The notes under the pieces are model-generated. The model was not told where the DNA came from, searched no databases, and saw only the letters and a list, made by a program, of their open reading frames with translations. From positions 62,001-126,000 of the forward strand of contig NZ_AJLL01000061.1 of NCBI RefSeq assembly GCF_000317225.1: a stretch of 64,000 bases of DNA. The letters are read 5' to 3'. A program made the position numbers and the translations under genes. This DNA is from Fischerella thermalis PCC 7521 (GTDB lineage: Bacteria > Cyanobacteriota > Cyanobacteriia > Cyanobacteriales > Nostocaceae). Each line of letters opens with the position of its first letter. The first letter of the stretch is position 1. Shown one piece after another: positions 8,056-17,119 of this stretch.

Positions 8056-10254
8056 CTAACGAGTATATTTTAGGCTCTCTATCTTGCCTAAGAATTTTTC
8101 TGTGAAAATACTCATCACAGTCCGTTTACGAACATTGATATTAGCGTTCAAAGACATGCCAGACTGGAGAGGGATTTCTTTGCCGTTAACGTTAATCGAT
8201 TGTTTTGATAAGCGAATTTCAGCCGGGAAACGGTAGTATGGAGTGTTTTGATCAGGTGGTAAAGCATCAGAACCAATCCGAACTACTTCGCCTCGAATAT
8301 CACTAAATTCTGTGTAGGGGAAAGAATCAATCCGCACATCAACGGGCATTCCATTTTTGACAAAGCCAATATCATTGTTGGTGATAAAAACTTGAGCAAC
8401 AAGATTTTCTGGCGGCACGATTTTGAGAATGGATTCGCTGGTATTGTAGACGTAACCAGAACTACGAGGCTTAAGATCAAAAACAATTCCACTAGTTGTA
8501 GCTCGAATTTCTTGATATTTTAGGGTCGAAAGAATTTCGCTAATTTCGCCATCAATTTCTTGGATGCGTTTTTTATTTTCGACCATCACTTTGGTGAGTT
8601 GACTATCTATTTCAGCAATGCGCTTTTCGTTCTCAGCAATTTTACTGAGTAAATCTTCTTTAGATAGAGCGATCGCATTTTCTAATTTCTTTTGTGATTG
8701 TGCGATCGCCAGCCGCAAACGTTGTTCTTCTTGCACAAGGCGGTTAACTTCAGCTTTGCTAGCGTCTGCTGTTTGGCGCTTTTCTAGATAAGGTAAGCGA
8801 GCAAAGGCTCCTTTTTTCACCAAAGTGTTTAAATTATCGGCAATTTCCAAATTTGTTGCCAGACTACCCCTCGCACTCGTTAATTGGACTTGCACTTGAT
8901 TTAACTGCTTGGTTAATTGTTCTACGTCTAGCCGTGCTGTGGCAAGGCGAGAGTCTCTTTCTGTTTGTCTGTTAATCAAACGTTCTCGCAAGTCTGGATC
9001 AAGGTTACGTATTGCTGTCTCACCCAGCAATTCTGCACGATAAAGTTCATTTTCCCGTACCAAGGCAACACGGTTTTCTGTGAGTGATGCTAACTCTGGT
9101 GATATCTGGAACTCTCTTGTAGTAGAATTAGCTGTTGCAGTTCGCATCTGGGTACGGTAAAAATTATTTTCTCGTACTATGCTGGCTCGCACTTGTTGCA
9201 GTGAGCGTAGTTTTGCTTGGGCAACTGTGGGGTCAAAACTAACCAAAAGATCGCCTTTTTCGACTCTTTGTCCTTCCTGAACATGAATTTTGTTGATCAC
9301 TCCCCCCACTGGTGCTTGAATTTCTTTCACTAAACCTTTGGGTTCGAGTTTTCCTTGCACGGGAACAGATTCATCGATTTTGGCAGTACAAGCCCAAACC
9401 ACTGCAAAACTGGTCACACCGACAATGCTCCAAACAATAGCATGTGACCAGACACGGGATTGTTTTAAAATGACCGGCTGATCAAAGTCATGTGTCTCAC
9501 TAGGTGTATCACGAGGTATGGTAATTCCCGAACTGAAAATTGCTGTACTTCCTTGCAACAGCAATTGCCATTGACGTTGGGTTTTTGGCAGACGCTTCCA
9601 AATAAATACTAATCCCCCAGCTGTCAGCAAAAACATGAAACCACCCAAAGGCAAGAAAATAGATGTTTGGCTTGGGGCAGCTTCTAAGTAATTTACATGG
9701 TAATTGTTGTTTTGATTTTGGTTTTGATTTGTGTTTTGGCGATCGCTTTGATTTACCAAATTATCTGCTTGACTTGCGCTTGAATTTATGCTTTCTTGGC
9801 TGCTCTGAGCTACAAAACTATCTCCGGGGTCAGTTTTAGTAGTTTTAACCTTGGGTGGGGATGGTTGGAGTGCCTGCCAAGTTGTAGCATCAACAACACC
9901 TCCAGCAGAGTCTAATACTTTCTCTTCCTGAAATTCAATAACTGCTGCTTGGGTAAGTACACCGAATTTACCATCAATTGCACCGTGATAATGTCCCAAT
10001 TTTTGCAGCTGAGTTTGCAGTTGGGAAACAGCTGTACCTTGACTACCAAGTTGCAATCTCGGTTGGTTTGATGGTGAAAAACTTACTTTAGTGGCTTCCG
10101 GTTCAGTCACACAGTTATGCAAATCTGGGTTTGATGGAGTTGTTATTTCATCTACCAGAATTTGCTCACAATGATTAGCAGGTGTTTCGGGGGTATTAAG
10201 TGACGCTTCTGAACAGTTTGTACAAGCTAGCAGCAACAAAGATGGATCAAGCAT
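8056..10254 (-). CDS. HlyD-family type I secretion adaptor with N-terminal peptidoglycan-binding domain
   Basis: A 732-residue membrane-fusion protein, far longer than ordinary HlyD (~430-480). The order is an N-terminal Ser/Thr-rich stretch, a PG_binding_1 domain (about 68-135, LGSQGTAVSQLQTQLQKLG), a polar linker with an NQNQNQNNN run, a first membrane segment (about 200-218) and a second (about 270-292, HAIVWSIVGVTSFAVVW). After that come the biotinyl-lipoyl half (KIDESVPVQGKLEPKG), a long coiled-coil hairpin (330-570) and the C-terminal beta-barrel (FDLKPRSSGYVYN). It would link the inner-membrane ABC exporter to an outer-membrane channel, with the extra domain gripping the cell wall. The gene lies 93 bases downstream of the ABC exporter gene and was probably co-transcribed with it. 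Confidence 0.88.
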   Translation of the reverse strand: MLDPSLLLLACTNCSEASLNTPETPANHCEQILVDEITTPSNPDLHNCVTEPEATKVSFSPSNQPRLQLGSQGTAVSQLQTQLQKLGHYHGAIDGKFGVLTQAAVIEFQEEKVLDSAGGVVDATTWQALQPSPPKVKTTKTDPGDSFVAQSSQESINSSASQADNLVNQSDRQNTNQNQNQNNNYHVNYLEAAPSQTSIFLPLGGFMFLLTAGGLVFIWKRLPKTQRQWQLLLQGSTAIFSSGITIPRDTPSETHDFDQPVILKQSRVWSHAIVWSIVGVTSFAVVWACTAKIDESVPVQGKLEPKGLVKEIQAPVGGVINKIHVQEGQRVEKGDLLVSFDPTVAQAKLRSLQQVRASIVRENNFYRTQMRTATANSTTREFQISPELASLTENRVALVRENELYRAELLGETAIRNLDPDLRERLINRQTERDSRLATARLDVEQLTKQLNQVQVQLTSARGSLATNLEIADNLNTLVKKGAFARLPYLEKRQTADASKAEVNRLVQEEQRLRLAIAQSQKKLENAIALSKEDLLSKIAENEKRIAEIDSQLTKVMVENKKRIQEIDGEISEILSTLKYQEIRATTSGIVFDLKPRSSGYVYNTSESILKIVPPENLVAQVFITNNDIGFVKNGMPVDVRIDSFPYTEFSDIRGEVVRIGSDALPPDQNTPYYRFPAEIRLSKQSINVNGKEIPLQSGMSLNANINVRKRTVMSIFTEKFLGKIESLKYTR

Positions 10255-10347
10255 GGTTTTGTTTTATGTAGAGGAGGTGTAGTAGGAGGTAGGGAGGTGG
10301 GGAGTGGGAGGATAAGGGAAGGGAGAAAATTGACTATTGACCCTTGA

Positions 10348-13287
10348 CTACTCTTCTTGCCCTTGTTGTTGATAGAGACAGTAATACCGTCCTTTCATGG
10401 CCATGAGTTCTTCATGGGTTCCTTGTTCAGCGATCGCACCCCGATCCATGATGATGATGACATCGGCATTTTTGACGGTGTTCAGACGGTGGGTGATGAA
10501 GAAGACAGTGCGACCACTAAAGACTTCCATGAGGTTGCGACATACTTGTTGTTCTGATTGGTAATCTAAAGCGCTGGTGGCTTCGTCTAAAATCAGTAGT
10601 CGCGGATTTTGTAAAATTGTACGGGCGATGGCGATACGTTGCCGTTGTCCACCGGAAAGGGCAGAACCCCGTTCTCCCACGCTGGTGTTGTAGCCGTTGG
10701 GTAGTGCCATGATGAAATCATGGGCGGCGGCTGCTTTGGCAGCTGCAATAATTTCTTCGGTAGTTGCTTCTGGGCGAATGAGGGCGATGTTTTCTTGAAT
10801 CGTTCCTTCAAATAATAGGGTATCTTGTAGCACCATGCCAATTTGACGGCGCAGGGAATTTAACTCTACTTTCCTAACGTCATAACCATCTATCTGAATT
10901 TGCCCTGTCAATGGTTCGTAGAGCCTGGGTAATAGTTTTGTCATTGTACTTTTACCGGAACCACTTTGGCCGACGATGCCGACGAAAGTACCAGGGGCAA
11001 TATCAAGATTGATATTGAGCAGTTGCAAAGCATCGTCAGGATTGAAACCAAAGGAAACGTTTGTGTATTTGACTGCGCCTTGAATTTCCGGTAAGGGGAT
11101 ATTGTGGCGATCGCTTGGCTGTACTTCCGGTGCGGTATCTAAGACATCACCCAGACGTTCGATGGATAATGCCACTTCTTGAAAGTTCTGTGAAAGTTGA
11201 ATCAGACGTAACAAGGGACTGGTAACATAACCAGCAATGATGCGAAAGGCGATTAATTGACCAAGGGTAAGTTGATTCGAGATCACTAAATGAGCGCCTA
11301 CCCACAACAATACAAAACTAGAGAATTGATTTAAAAATCCACTGATGGAGTTGGCGGTGCTGGAAGTTAGTACGTTCTTAAATCCAGCGCTGATGTAGCG
11401 GGTATAGCGATCGCGCCATTGCCAACGGGATTTTAATTCAATATTCTGGGCTTTGACTGTTTGAATGCCGGTGAGTACCTCAACTAAATAAGATTGGGTA
11501 TCAGCATAGCGTTCGGCTTTTTTGCGTAATTGTCGCTGGACGACGGGAACCACCAAAGTTGTCAACAGGGCAAACAATGGGACACAAGCCAGTGCAACTA
11601 GTGTCAGCACCCAACTATAAAACAGCATGACGGCGATATAAATCACTGAAAACACCGCATCTAGCACCACTGTCAACGCTGTTCCTGTGAGGAAAGAACG
11701 AATATTTTCTAATTCATTAATCCGCCCTGCCAATTCGCCGACGCGGCGGCGTTCAAAGTAACTTAGGGGCAATCGCAACAGATGTTCAATGACTTCTGAA
11801 CCCAGGCGGATATCAATTCGGTTGGTGGTATCGGCAAATAAATAGGTACGCAGACTCGTCAAGATGGCTTCAAATACTGCAATGACAAGCAAGAAAATCC
11901 CCAAAATATCGAGAGTATCGAGGCTTTTTTGCATCAAGACGTTATCGATGATGATCTGGGTAATGATTGGGTTTGCCAAGCCAAATACTTGCACAAAAAA
12001 CGAAGCAACTAGAACCTCAATCAATACCAAGCGGTATTTGTAGATGGAAGGTAAAAACCAACGCAGACTAAATTTTTCTGGACGTTCCTCTTCTGGTTTT
12101 TCGATAACTAAGACTTGTCCTGATTGTCCCCAGATTTTGCCAAACTCCACCAGAGAATAATAAGAAATGCCTGTTTCTGGGGCAGCAACGACGATTTCAT
12201 GTTCTGTGATTTTATACAGTAAGGCCAAGCTTTCTTGCCAGTAAATGATGGCTGGCGCACTCAAACGATTGATGACGTTAGCAGGAACTTTGACTAACTG
12301 GGCTTGCAAACCCATCATTTCGACAATAGCCCCTGCTACTTGTAGGGAAATCTGCTTGTTCGATTTGAGTTGATTTGTCAAGACTTTGCGAATTAAATCC
12401 CGGCGAAAAGAACCCCCTAAGATGCGATGTAACATCTGGAAACACGCCAAGGAAACATCAAGGAGTCCTTGTCCTGATACAAAAATGCTGTCTGGTGGTG
12501 CGATATGTTCGACAGCAGGATTCGGTGGGTATTCTGGGGCGGGGGAGATTGCCAGAGTGGAAGTATTGTCTTTGTTAGCTTTCTCGTTATTAGACTTCCA
12601 GGGAATACCAATTAAGCGGATTTCGGTGTCACTGTGCCAAATATCTGGATGGTTGTTATCTATCAATAATCGACTACCAACGCTCATTCCATCGAACATA
12701 CCAGCGCTGATTAGCCAGAGGTGGTCATCATTAAATTTCTGGGAATCTACTTTCCCTGGTGGCAGATTCACCACCGTTATTTGTTGCCAAAGCTGACGGA
12801 CTAAGTCTTTTAAATCGGTAGCTGCATCTGCTTGTCGTTGGAGTTCCAAACTCAGGAGGTCAAAGACTTCTGTGATCTGAGGACGCGATCGCACTGCTTG
12901 GGCAAACTCTGGTTCTTTGGCCATTAATTGCAGAAATTCTTCTGCTTCCAGAGTAATAGCAATGACTTCGCTAGAAGCGATCGCTGCTTCGCAACTTACC
13001 CCACGTAATAATCCTAGCCAACCCAGGAACTCTCCTGGCTCTACCACCGTCAAACTCACCTGAGCAGCCCGACGTTGGTCGTAGCCCAATAGCCGCGCTT
13101 GTCCTTGATAAATTATCATCACTTGCGCTGGCATTCTTTCCCTCACCAACATCCACTGTCCAGTACGATATTGCAACAGTTGGCATTTCGCTGCAATTGT
13201 TTCTAAGGTGGCAGACGATAGTTTGCTGAAAGGGGGAGTGTCGGCTAAGAATTTTATGATGTCGGTTTGGGTAATAGCTGGCTTCAT
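10348..13287 (-). CDS. Type I secretion ABC exporter with cNMP-binding and inactive C39-like domains
   Basis: A 979-residue exporter. An N-terminal cyclic-nucleotide-binding-like domain (about 10-140) is followed by a linker, a C39-peptidase-like domain (about 270-395), six membrane helices (about 410-700) and an ATPase domain. The ATPase motifs are Walker A GQSGSGKST, signature LSGGQRQR, Walker B LLILDEATSA and switch His in FFITHRL. The C39-like domain lacks the DCG catalytic cysteine (the equivalent stretch reads SLACFQMLHRILGG) and the catalytic His before the strand LALLYKI, so it should not cleave leader peptides. This resembles the HlyB-type domain that docks RTX substrates. The N-terminal architecture recalls HetC-like exporters. 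It lies between the parvulin and HlyD genes on the same strand. Confidence 0.9.
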   Translation of the reverse strand: MKPAITQTDIIKFLADTPPFSKLSSATLETIAAKCQLLQYRTGQWMLVRERMPAQVMIIYQGQARLLGYDQRRAAQVSLTVVEPGEFLGWLGLLRGVSCEAAIASSEVIAITLEAEEFLQLMAKEPEFAQAVRSRPQITEVFDLLSLELQRQADAATDLKDLVRQLWQQITVVNLPPGKVDSQKFNDDHLWLISAGMFDGMSVGSRLLIDNNHPDIWHSDTEIRLIGIPWKSNNEKANKDNTSTLAISPAPEYPPNPAVEHIAPPDSIFVSGQGLLDVSLACFQMLHRILGGSFRRDLIRKVLTNQLKSNKQISLQVAGAIVEMMGLQAQLVKVPANVINRLSAPAIIYWQESLALLYKITEHEIVVAAPETGISYYSLVEFGKIWGQSGQVLVIEKPEEERPEKFSLRWFLPSIYKYRLVLIEVLVASFFVQVFGLANPIITQIIIDNVLMQKSLDTLDILGIFLLVIAVFEAILTSLRTYLFADTTNRIDIRLGSEVIEHLLRLPLSYFERRRVGELAGRINELENIRSFLTGTALTVVLDAVFSVIYIAVMLFYSWVLTLVALACVPLFALLTTLVVPVVQRQLRKKAERYADTQSYLVEVLTGIQTVKAQNIELKSRWQWRDRYTRYISAGFKNVLTSSTANSISGFLNQFSSFVLLWVGAHLVISNQLTLGQLIAFRIIAGYVTSPLLRLIQLSQNFQEVALSIERLGDVLDTAPEVQPSDRHNIPLPEIQGAVKYTNVSFGFNPDDALQLLNINLDIAPGTFVGIVGQSGSGKSTMTKLLPRLYEPLTGQIQIDGYDVRKVELNSLRRQIGMVLQDTLLFEGTIQENIALIRPEATTEEIIAAAKAAAAHDFIMALPNGYNTSVGERGSALSGGQRQRIAIARTILQNPRLLILDEATSALDYQSEQQVCRNLMEVFSGRTVFFITHRLNTVKNADVIIIMDRGAIAEQGTHEELMAMKGRYYCLYQQQGQEE

Positions 13288-13567
13288 CTAAATTTCTCCT
13301 AGAAACTCCCACACAACAAGCATGGTCTATCCACCAACTTTTAGGGGTCGGTGGCGCTTTAGATAATGGGAAGAACATGTGCGATTTTTCTTGTCTCCTT
13401 TCCTCACAACCTCACTTCACAGTTATCAGTAAAATCCTTGGGTTTTAGTCCTCTACCATACGCCTTGATAACTGCGGCTAGTACTGTTCACTTCACTGAA
13501 TTTAATGTTCCAGATCTCCACGGAGTGGGCAATCTGGGTTTTCATAAACCTGGGTGGTGTTGGTAAT

Positions 13568-14320
13568 TTATGCTGCTACAGTTTCCATAACCTGGCTGGA
13601 AGATTGTAGGCGCGTTTGAACTTGTTTTTGTATCCAGGTTTCAAAGAGTTCATCTAATAACTGCTGCTGCATAGCGTCATTTAACTGTGCAGGCATTAAT
13701 TTTTCTAGGCGAATGATGACAAACCACTCGGCTATAGCCCGTGGTTCCCAGAGTTGACCCGGTTGACTGATCGATAAAATTTGTTGAATGACTGGATGGG
13801 GTTGAGATAAGGGAACTGGCCCCAAAACTCCTCCTGTTTTTGCTTCTGGCCCTTGGGAATATTTCTCGGCGGCACTCGCAAAAGATTGTTCTCCTTCACA
13901 AATGCGAAAATACAATTCCTGGGCTAGTCCTTCGTCTTTGGTGCGAATTAGAGAATACACGACCTGATCTAGGTTGGCTTTGCGTTGCAGAAAGTAAGAC
14001 TCTAATTTTCTGCCCCACATGAGAAGTTGAAATTTTTTGATCAGCACCGGACGGATTGCTAATTCTTGCATTTCTGCTTCTGTTAGCTGGTGCTGTTGCA
14101 ACCATGCTTGTTGTTCCTCTGGTGAGGTGAGTTGATAACGCGCCCTAAAACTGGCGATCGCTGCTTGCTTCTCTGCTTCTGTGCAATTAAAAGGCGCGAT
14201 CGCCTCGTCTATGACTTTGGCGCGTAATACCTGCGGCAACAACTGATAACGATGTAGCAAAGACAATAATTGATTTGCCTGAAGTACTTCGTTACCCACT
14301 TGCAAGGTTTGTATCGTCAT
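13568..14320 (-). CDS. Parvulin-type peptidyl-prolyl isomerase (PpiC/SurA-like)
   Basis: A 250-residue protein from the ATG at 14320; an in-frame upstream extension to 14386 has no family-like sequence. The N-terminal half is a SurA-like helical chaperone segment. The parvulin domain (about 135-225) has the usual ICEGEQSFASAAEKYS, GGVLGPVPL and WFVIIRLEKL pattern. There is no signal peptide, so it probably acts on substrates in the cytoplasm or at the exporter. It is the first gene of the minus-strand block with the ABC exporter (281 bases downstream) and the HlyD adaptor. Parvulins are commonly found with peptidase-domain exporters in cyanobacteria, and it may hold cargo in an export-competent state. 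Confidence 0.85.
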   Translation of the reverse strand: MTIQTLQVGNEVLQANQLLSLLHRYQLLPQVLRAKVIDEAIAPFNCTEAEKQAAIASFRARYQLTSPEEQQAWLQQHQLTEAEMQELAIRPVLIKKFQLLMWGRKLESYFLQRKANLDQVVYSLIRTKDEGLAQELYFRICEGEQSFASAAEKYSQGPEAKTGGVLGPVPLSQPHPVIQQILSISQPGQLWEPRAIAEWFVIIRLEKLMPAQLNDAMQQQLLDELFETWIQKQVQTRLQSSSQVMETVAA

Positions 14321-14761
14321 AATTCCTAGCTTGCGCGATTCGTTGTTCTCAATGTTTGAAAATCTGAAATGTCTCACCAAGGGCAAGACTAGTCAGAAAG
14401 TCAATCTACAAATAGTTATAGTTAGACCCTGTCTCTATTGATTTACATCGAGTTTTTGATTGCATCAGGAAAATTTTTAATAAGACTTTGTCAATTTTTT
14501 ACCCTGACTCTCGGGAAACTTTACCAAAACATTACATTCTATACTGATTTGCAATTTTTTTGACAAAAGCTTGTTACTCTTTTTGCGGTAAAGACTTTCT
14601 TAAAAATATTTTTTTTGTAATTAAAAGTACTTGATAGAGCGATTTTTGCTTCCCTGATTGGCAGATATATTAAAAGCTAATTATGCAAAATGGCCGAATA
14701 ATATCAATTTTCCCATATAAAAGGACATTCAAAATATATGTATAAATTGTATTTTTGCCGT

Positions 14762-14789
14762 CTTGTGACAGTTGAATGACCGTCACAAG
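14762..14789. promoter_or_regulatory. Perfect 8-bp inverted repeat, possible operator
   Basis: CTTGTGAC (14762-14769) and GTCACAAG (14782-14789) are perfect inverted repeats with a 12-base spacer. The half-site TGTGA resembles a CRP-type half-site but the spacing is too long for a canonical CRP site. No T-run follows, so it is not a good terminator. Confidence 0.45.
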
Positions 14790-14800
14790 GCAAGCGCGAG

Positions 14801-14819
14801 AAAAGCTACAGTAGCTTTT
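14801..14819. promoter_or_regulatory. Perfect 9-bp palindrome
   Basis: AAAAGCTAC and GTAGCTTTT flank a single A. It is 12 bases from the preceding dyad. It could be a protein-binding site or, as RNA, a short hairpin with A- and U-rich flanks. Confidence 0.4.
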
Positions 14820-15142
14820 ATTCTGAGTGAATGAACAATTTCGTAGTCACTGCTTTTTTGCTGTTGTCGCAACAATATTTTGAGGTCAAGTATCCTGCGG
14901 GAAACTGCTCTTAGGGCATATACACCATTTCTTGTTCAAGAATTGCTGCAAGCATTGCATTAGTCACTTGTTCTTATATACGTGCGTACATACAAATGAC
15001 TAATAGCAAAACAGATGAATTACTAGCTTCTCCGTACACCAGGAAAAAGCAATTACAAGTAATTCTCACTTTGGCTGTGTTGATAAATTTCCCGTAGGTA
15101 TCCCAGGGAATCTACCATTTGGCGTTCATTAAAGGGATAATC

Positions 15143-17035
15143 ATGGCGAATACTTTAGGTACAAACCTAAGTGGAGTTTCTGACCAGTCTAGCGGATTAC
15201 CATTTTTGGACCACTTCAAAACTGCTAGTGACTGGATGCCTCAAAATTCCAAAATAGGGGAAAAGCCGCAAGGAATTCAACTGGATTTAGATCAAACTGG
15301 TTGGGTAAAATCCTTACCTAATTCAGGAGTTAGTACTTGGCAGCACAAAAGCTTGGGTACAAAAGACAATGGATTAGATAGCGGCAATGGCAGTAACCTA
15401 TTTTCTCAAACACAAGATAGGCAATTCCTCAATAATGAGGGCATAGATAGAGATGTTCTGACTGGCATCAAAGACAATGGTATCAAGGAATTCAGCAATA
15501 TAAAGCCTAATTCTGATACTCAACCAGAAACTACAACTTCAGATATTCTAGGCACGAGTATCAACTTCAGCGACTCTACTCGCGAACCAGCTGTTCTAGC
15601 AGCAACTACAGACTCGAGTCAGTCTAATAACTCCGGGAATGTCTACTACGTTTCACCCAATGGCAGCGATGATAATCCAGGTACACTTGATAAACCCTGG
15701 AAAACTGTAAACCATGCAGTGAATGAAAAATCTCCTGTTCAGTCAGGTGACACGATTCTAGTTCAACCCGGCACTTACACGGAAATCATCACCCTGGGTA
15801 AATCTGGTGATAGTAAGTTGGGTGACATCACACTCAAAGCCAATGGTGATGTTACCTTGCGTGATCCTGACCCAAAGAGTGGTTTTTTCCGGGAAGGAGT
15901 AATTCAGTCAGCTGGCAAAGGTAATTGGGTGATTGATGGCTTCCGAATTGAAAACACATCCTGGGCGGGAATTTCTTTACGTGACGCCTACAACATGACG
16001 GTGCAAAATAATCACACCTTCGAGACTGGTGCTTCTGGGATCATCGTCATGCCAGATACCTACTATGAAGGTGGGGAAGGCGAAGTGACGAGTAAAAATA
16101 TCAAGGTGTTAAATAACACTGTAGAACGAGCAAGCTGGATCTGGAAGGGTAACGCTGCCAAACAAGGCAATATCAACGACGGTTTCGACCTCACAACTGG
16201 AACACAAGAATCATTGAGTATCTGGGGTGTTGATGGTTTCGAGGTGGCTCATAACACTGTCAAAGAAGGCAACCGCGAAGGTATTGATATCAAAACTGGC
16301 TCCCGCAATGGTTCTGTCCACCACAATATTGTTACTGGTCAAGCCATAGTTAGTGGTACACCCGATGGCTATAGCGGCGGTCCTGCCCTATATATTGAAG
16401 GTAACCGCGCTGACATGTTCAACATTGATGTTTACAACAATGTTGTTGCCAATAATACTGCTGGTGGACTTGTGATTACGGATGAAGTTCCCAATCAAGG
16501 AGATGTGTCTGATATCCGTGTCTACAACAACATTGTTCTTGATAACGGTAAGGATGGGGTGAATAGTGGTCAAGGAATTGGTGTCAGCAGTAATGTGAGT
16601 GATGTTGAAATTGTCAACAATACCGTTGATGGCAATGTTCAAGGTTTCTTAATCGATGGTTCTGACAACTATGGCGGTTATAAACCAAAGAACATTCTGG
16701 TTCGCAACAATATCTTTGCGAATAGCAGTTTTCGTAATGGGTTTGTTGAAGATGCTGAGAATGTCACCCTAGACCACAACTTATTTACGAATAAGTTTGA
16801 AAAAGTCTATGAAACCGGCAATGGCGTGAGTAATTTGCAAGCTGAGAACAATACGCAGACAGATTCGGTTGGATTTGCCGACTTAGAAGGCAATAATTTC
16901 AATCTCACAGCAGATTCACCAGCAATTGATGCTGGTTCCGCAGTGATCGCTGATTACGCAAAGCTGGATTACAACGGCAAACAACGCGGTCAAGGTAAGG
17001 GCGTTGATATAGGTGCTTATGAGTTCCAGTCTTAG
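15143..17035 (+). CDS. Right-handed beta-helix (pectate-lyase-like) protein, candidate secreted cargo
   Basis: A 630-residue protein from the ATG at 15143, which has AAAGGGA seven bases upstream. Residues 1-60 (MANTLGTNLSGVS onward) are almost the same as the N-terminus of the next protein. Residues ~60-165 are a low-complexity Ser/Asn/Asp spacer. From ~170 (VYYVSPNGSDDNPGT) to the end is a parallel beta-helix with many NN-ladder turns (VYNNVVANN, IVNNTVDGN) typical of polysaccharide lyases or epimerases. The C-terminal VDIGAYEFQS is a common ending of such proteins. No Sec signal and no RTX repeats are seen, so if the neighbouring type I system exports it, the signal must lie elsewhere, possibly in the shared N-terminus. 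No lyase active site can be assigned. Confidence 0.8.
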   Translation: MANTLGTNLSGVSDQSSGLPFLDHFKTASDWMPQNSKIGEKPQGIQLDLDQTGWVKSLPNSGVSTWQHKSLGTKDNGLDSGNGSNLFSQTQDRQFLNNEGIDRDVLTGIKDNGIKEFSNIKPNSDTQPETTTSDILGTSINFSDSTREPAVLAATTDSSQSNNSGNVYYVSPNGSDDNPGTLDKPWKTVNHAVNEKSPVQSGDTILVQPGTYTEIITLGKSGDSKLGDITLKANGDVTLRDPDPKSGFFREGVIQSAGKGNWVIDGFRIENTSWAGISLRDAYNMTVQNNHTFETGASGIIVMPDTYYEGGEGEVTSKNIKVLNNTVERASWIWKGNAAKQGNINDGFDLTTGTQESLSIWGVDGFEVAHNTVKEGNREGIDIKTGSRNGSVHHNIVTGQAIVSGTPDGYSGGPALYIEGNRADMFNIDVYNNVVANNTAGGLVITDEVPNQGDVSDIRVYNNIVLDNGKDGVNSGQGIGVSSNVSDVEIVNNTVDGNVQGFLIDGSDNYGGYKPKNILVRNNIFANSSFRNGFVEDAENVTLDHNLFTNKFEKVYETGNGVSNLQAENNTQTDSVGFADLEGNNFNLTADSPAIDAGSAVIADYAKLDYNGKQRGQGKGVDIGAYEFQS

Positions 17036-17119
17036 GTAAAACCTTTGTGCTTAGGTGTTTTGGTATAGGAGTGTGGTGTGTAGGGGAAAAACCATTTGGC
17101 GTTAATCAAAGGGATAATC

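Larger units (their letters stand above)
14321..15142. promoter_or_regulatory. Divergent regulatory region between exporter and cargo genes
   Basis: About 820 bases without a gene separate the oppositely directed exporter and cargo transcription units. The sequence is AT-rich (14400-14760) and carries two strong dyads (14762-14789 and 14801-14819). Promoters in both directions are expected here, but I cannot assign convincing -35/-10 pairs. The last ~30 bases (from about 15112) are part of a duplicated leader shared with the second cargo gene. Confidence 0.6.

Noticed and set aside
12386-12796. 136-codon plus-strand frame within the ABC exporter gene.
   Set aside because: It is antisense to a well-supported conserved exporter frame and shows no protein pattern.
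14762-14789. CRP (SyCRP/AnCrp) site.
   Set aside because: The TGTGA/TCACA halves are 14 bases apart instead of six, so a standard CRP dimer would not fit; kept only as an unassigned dyad.
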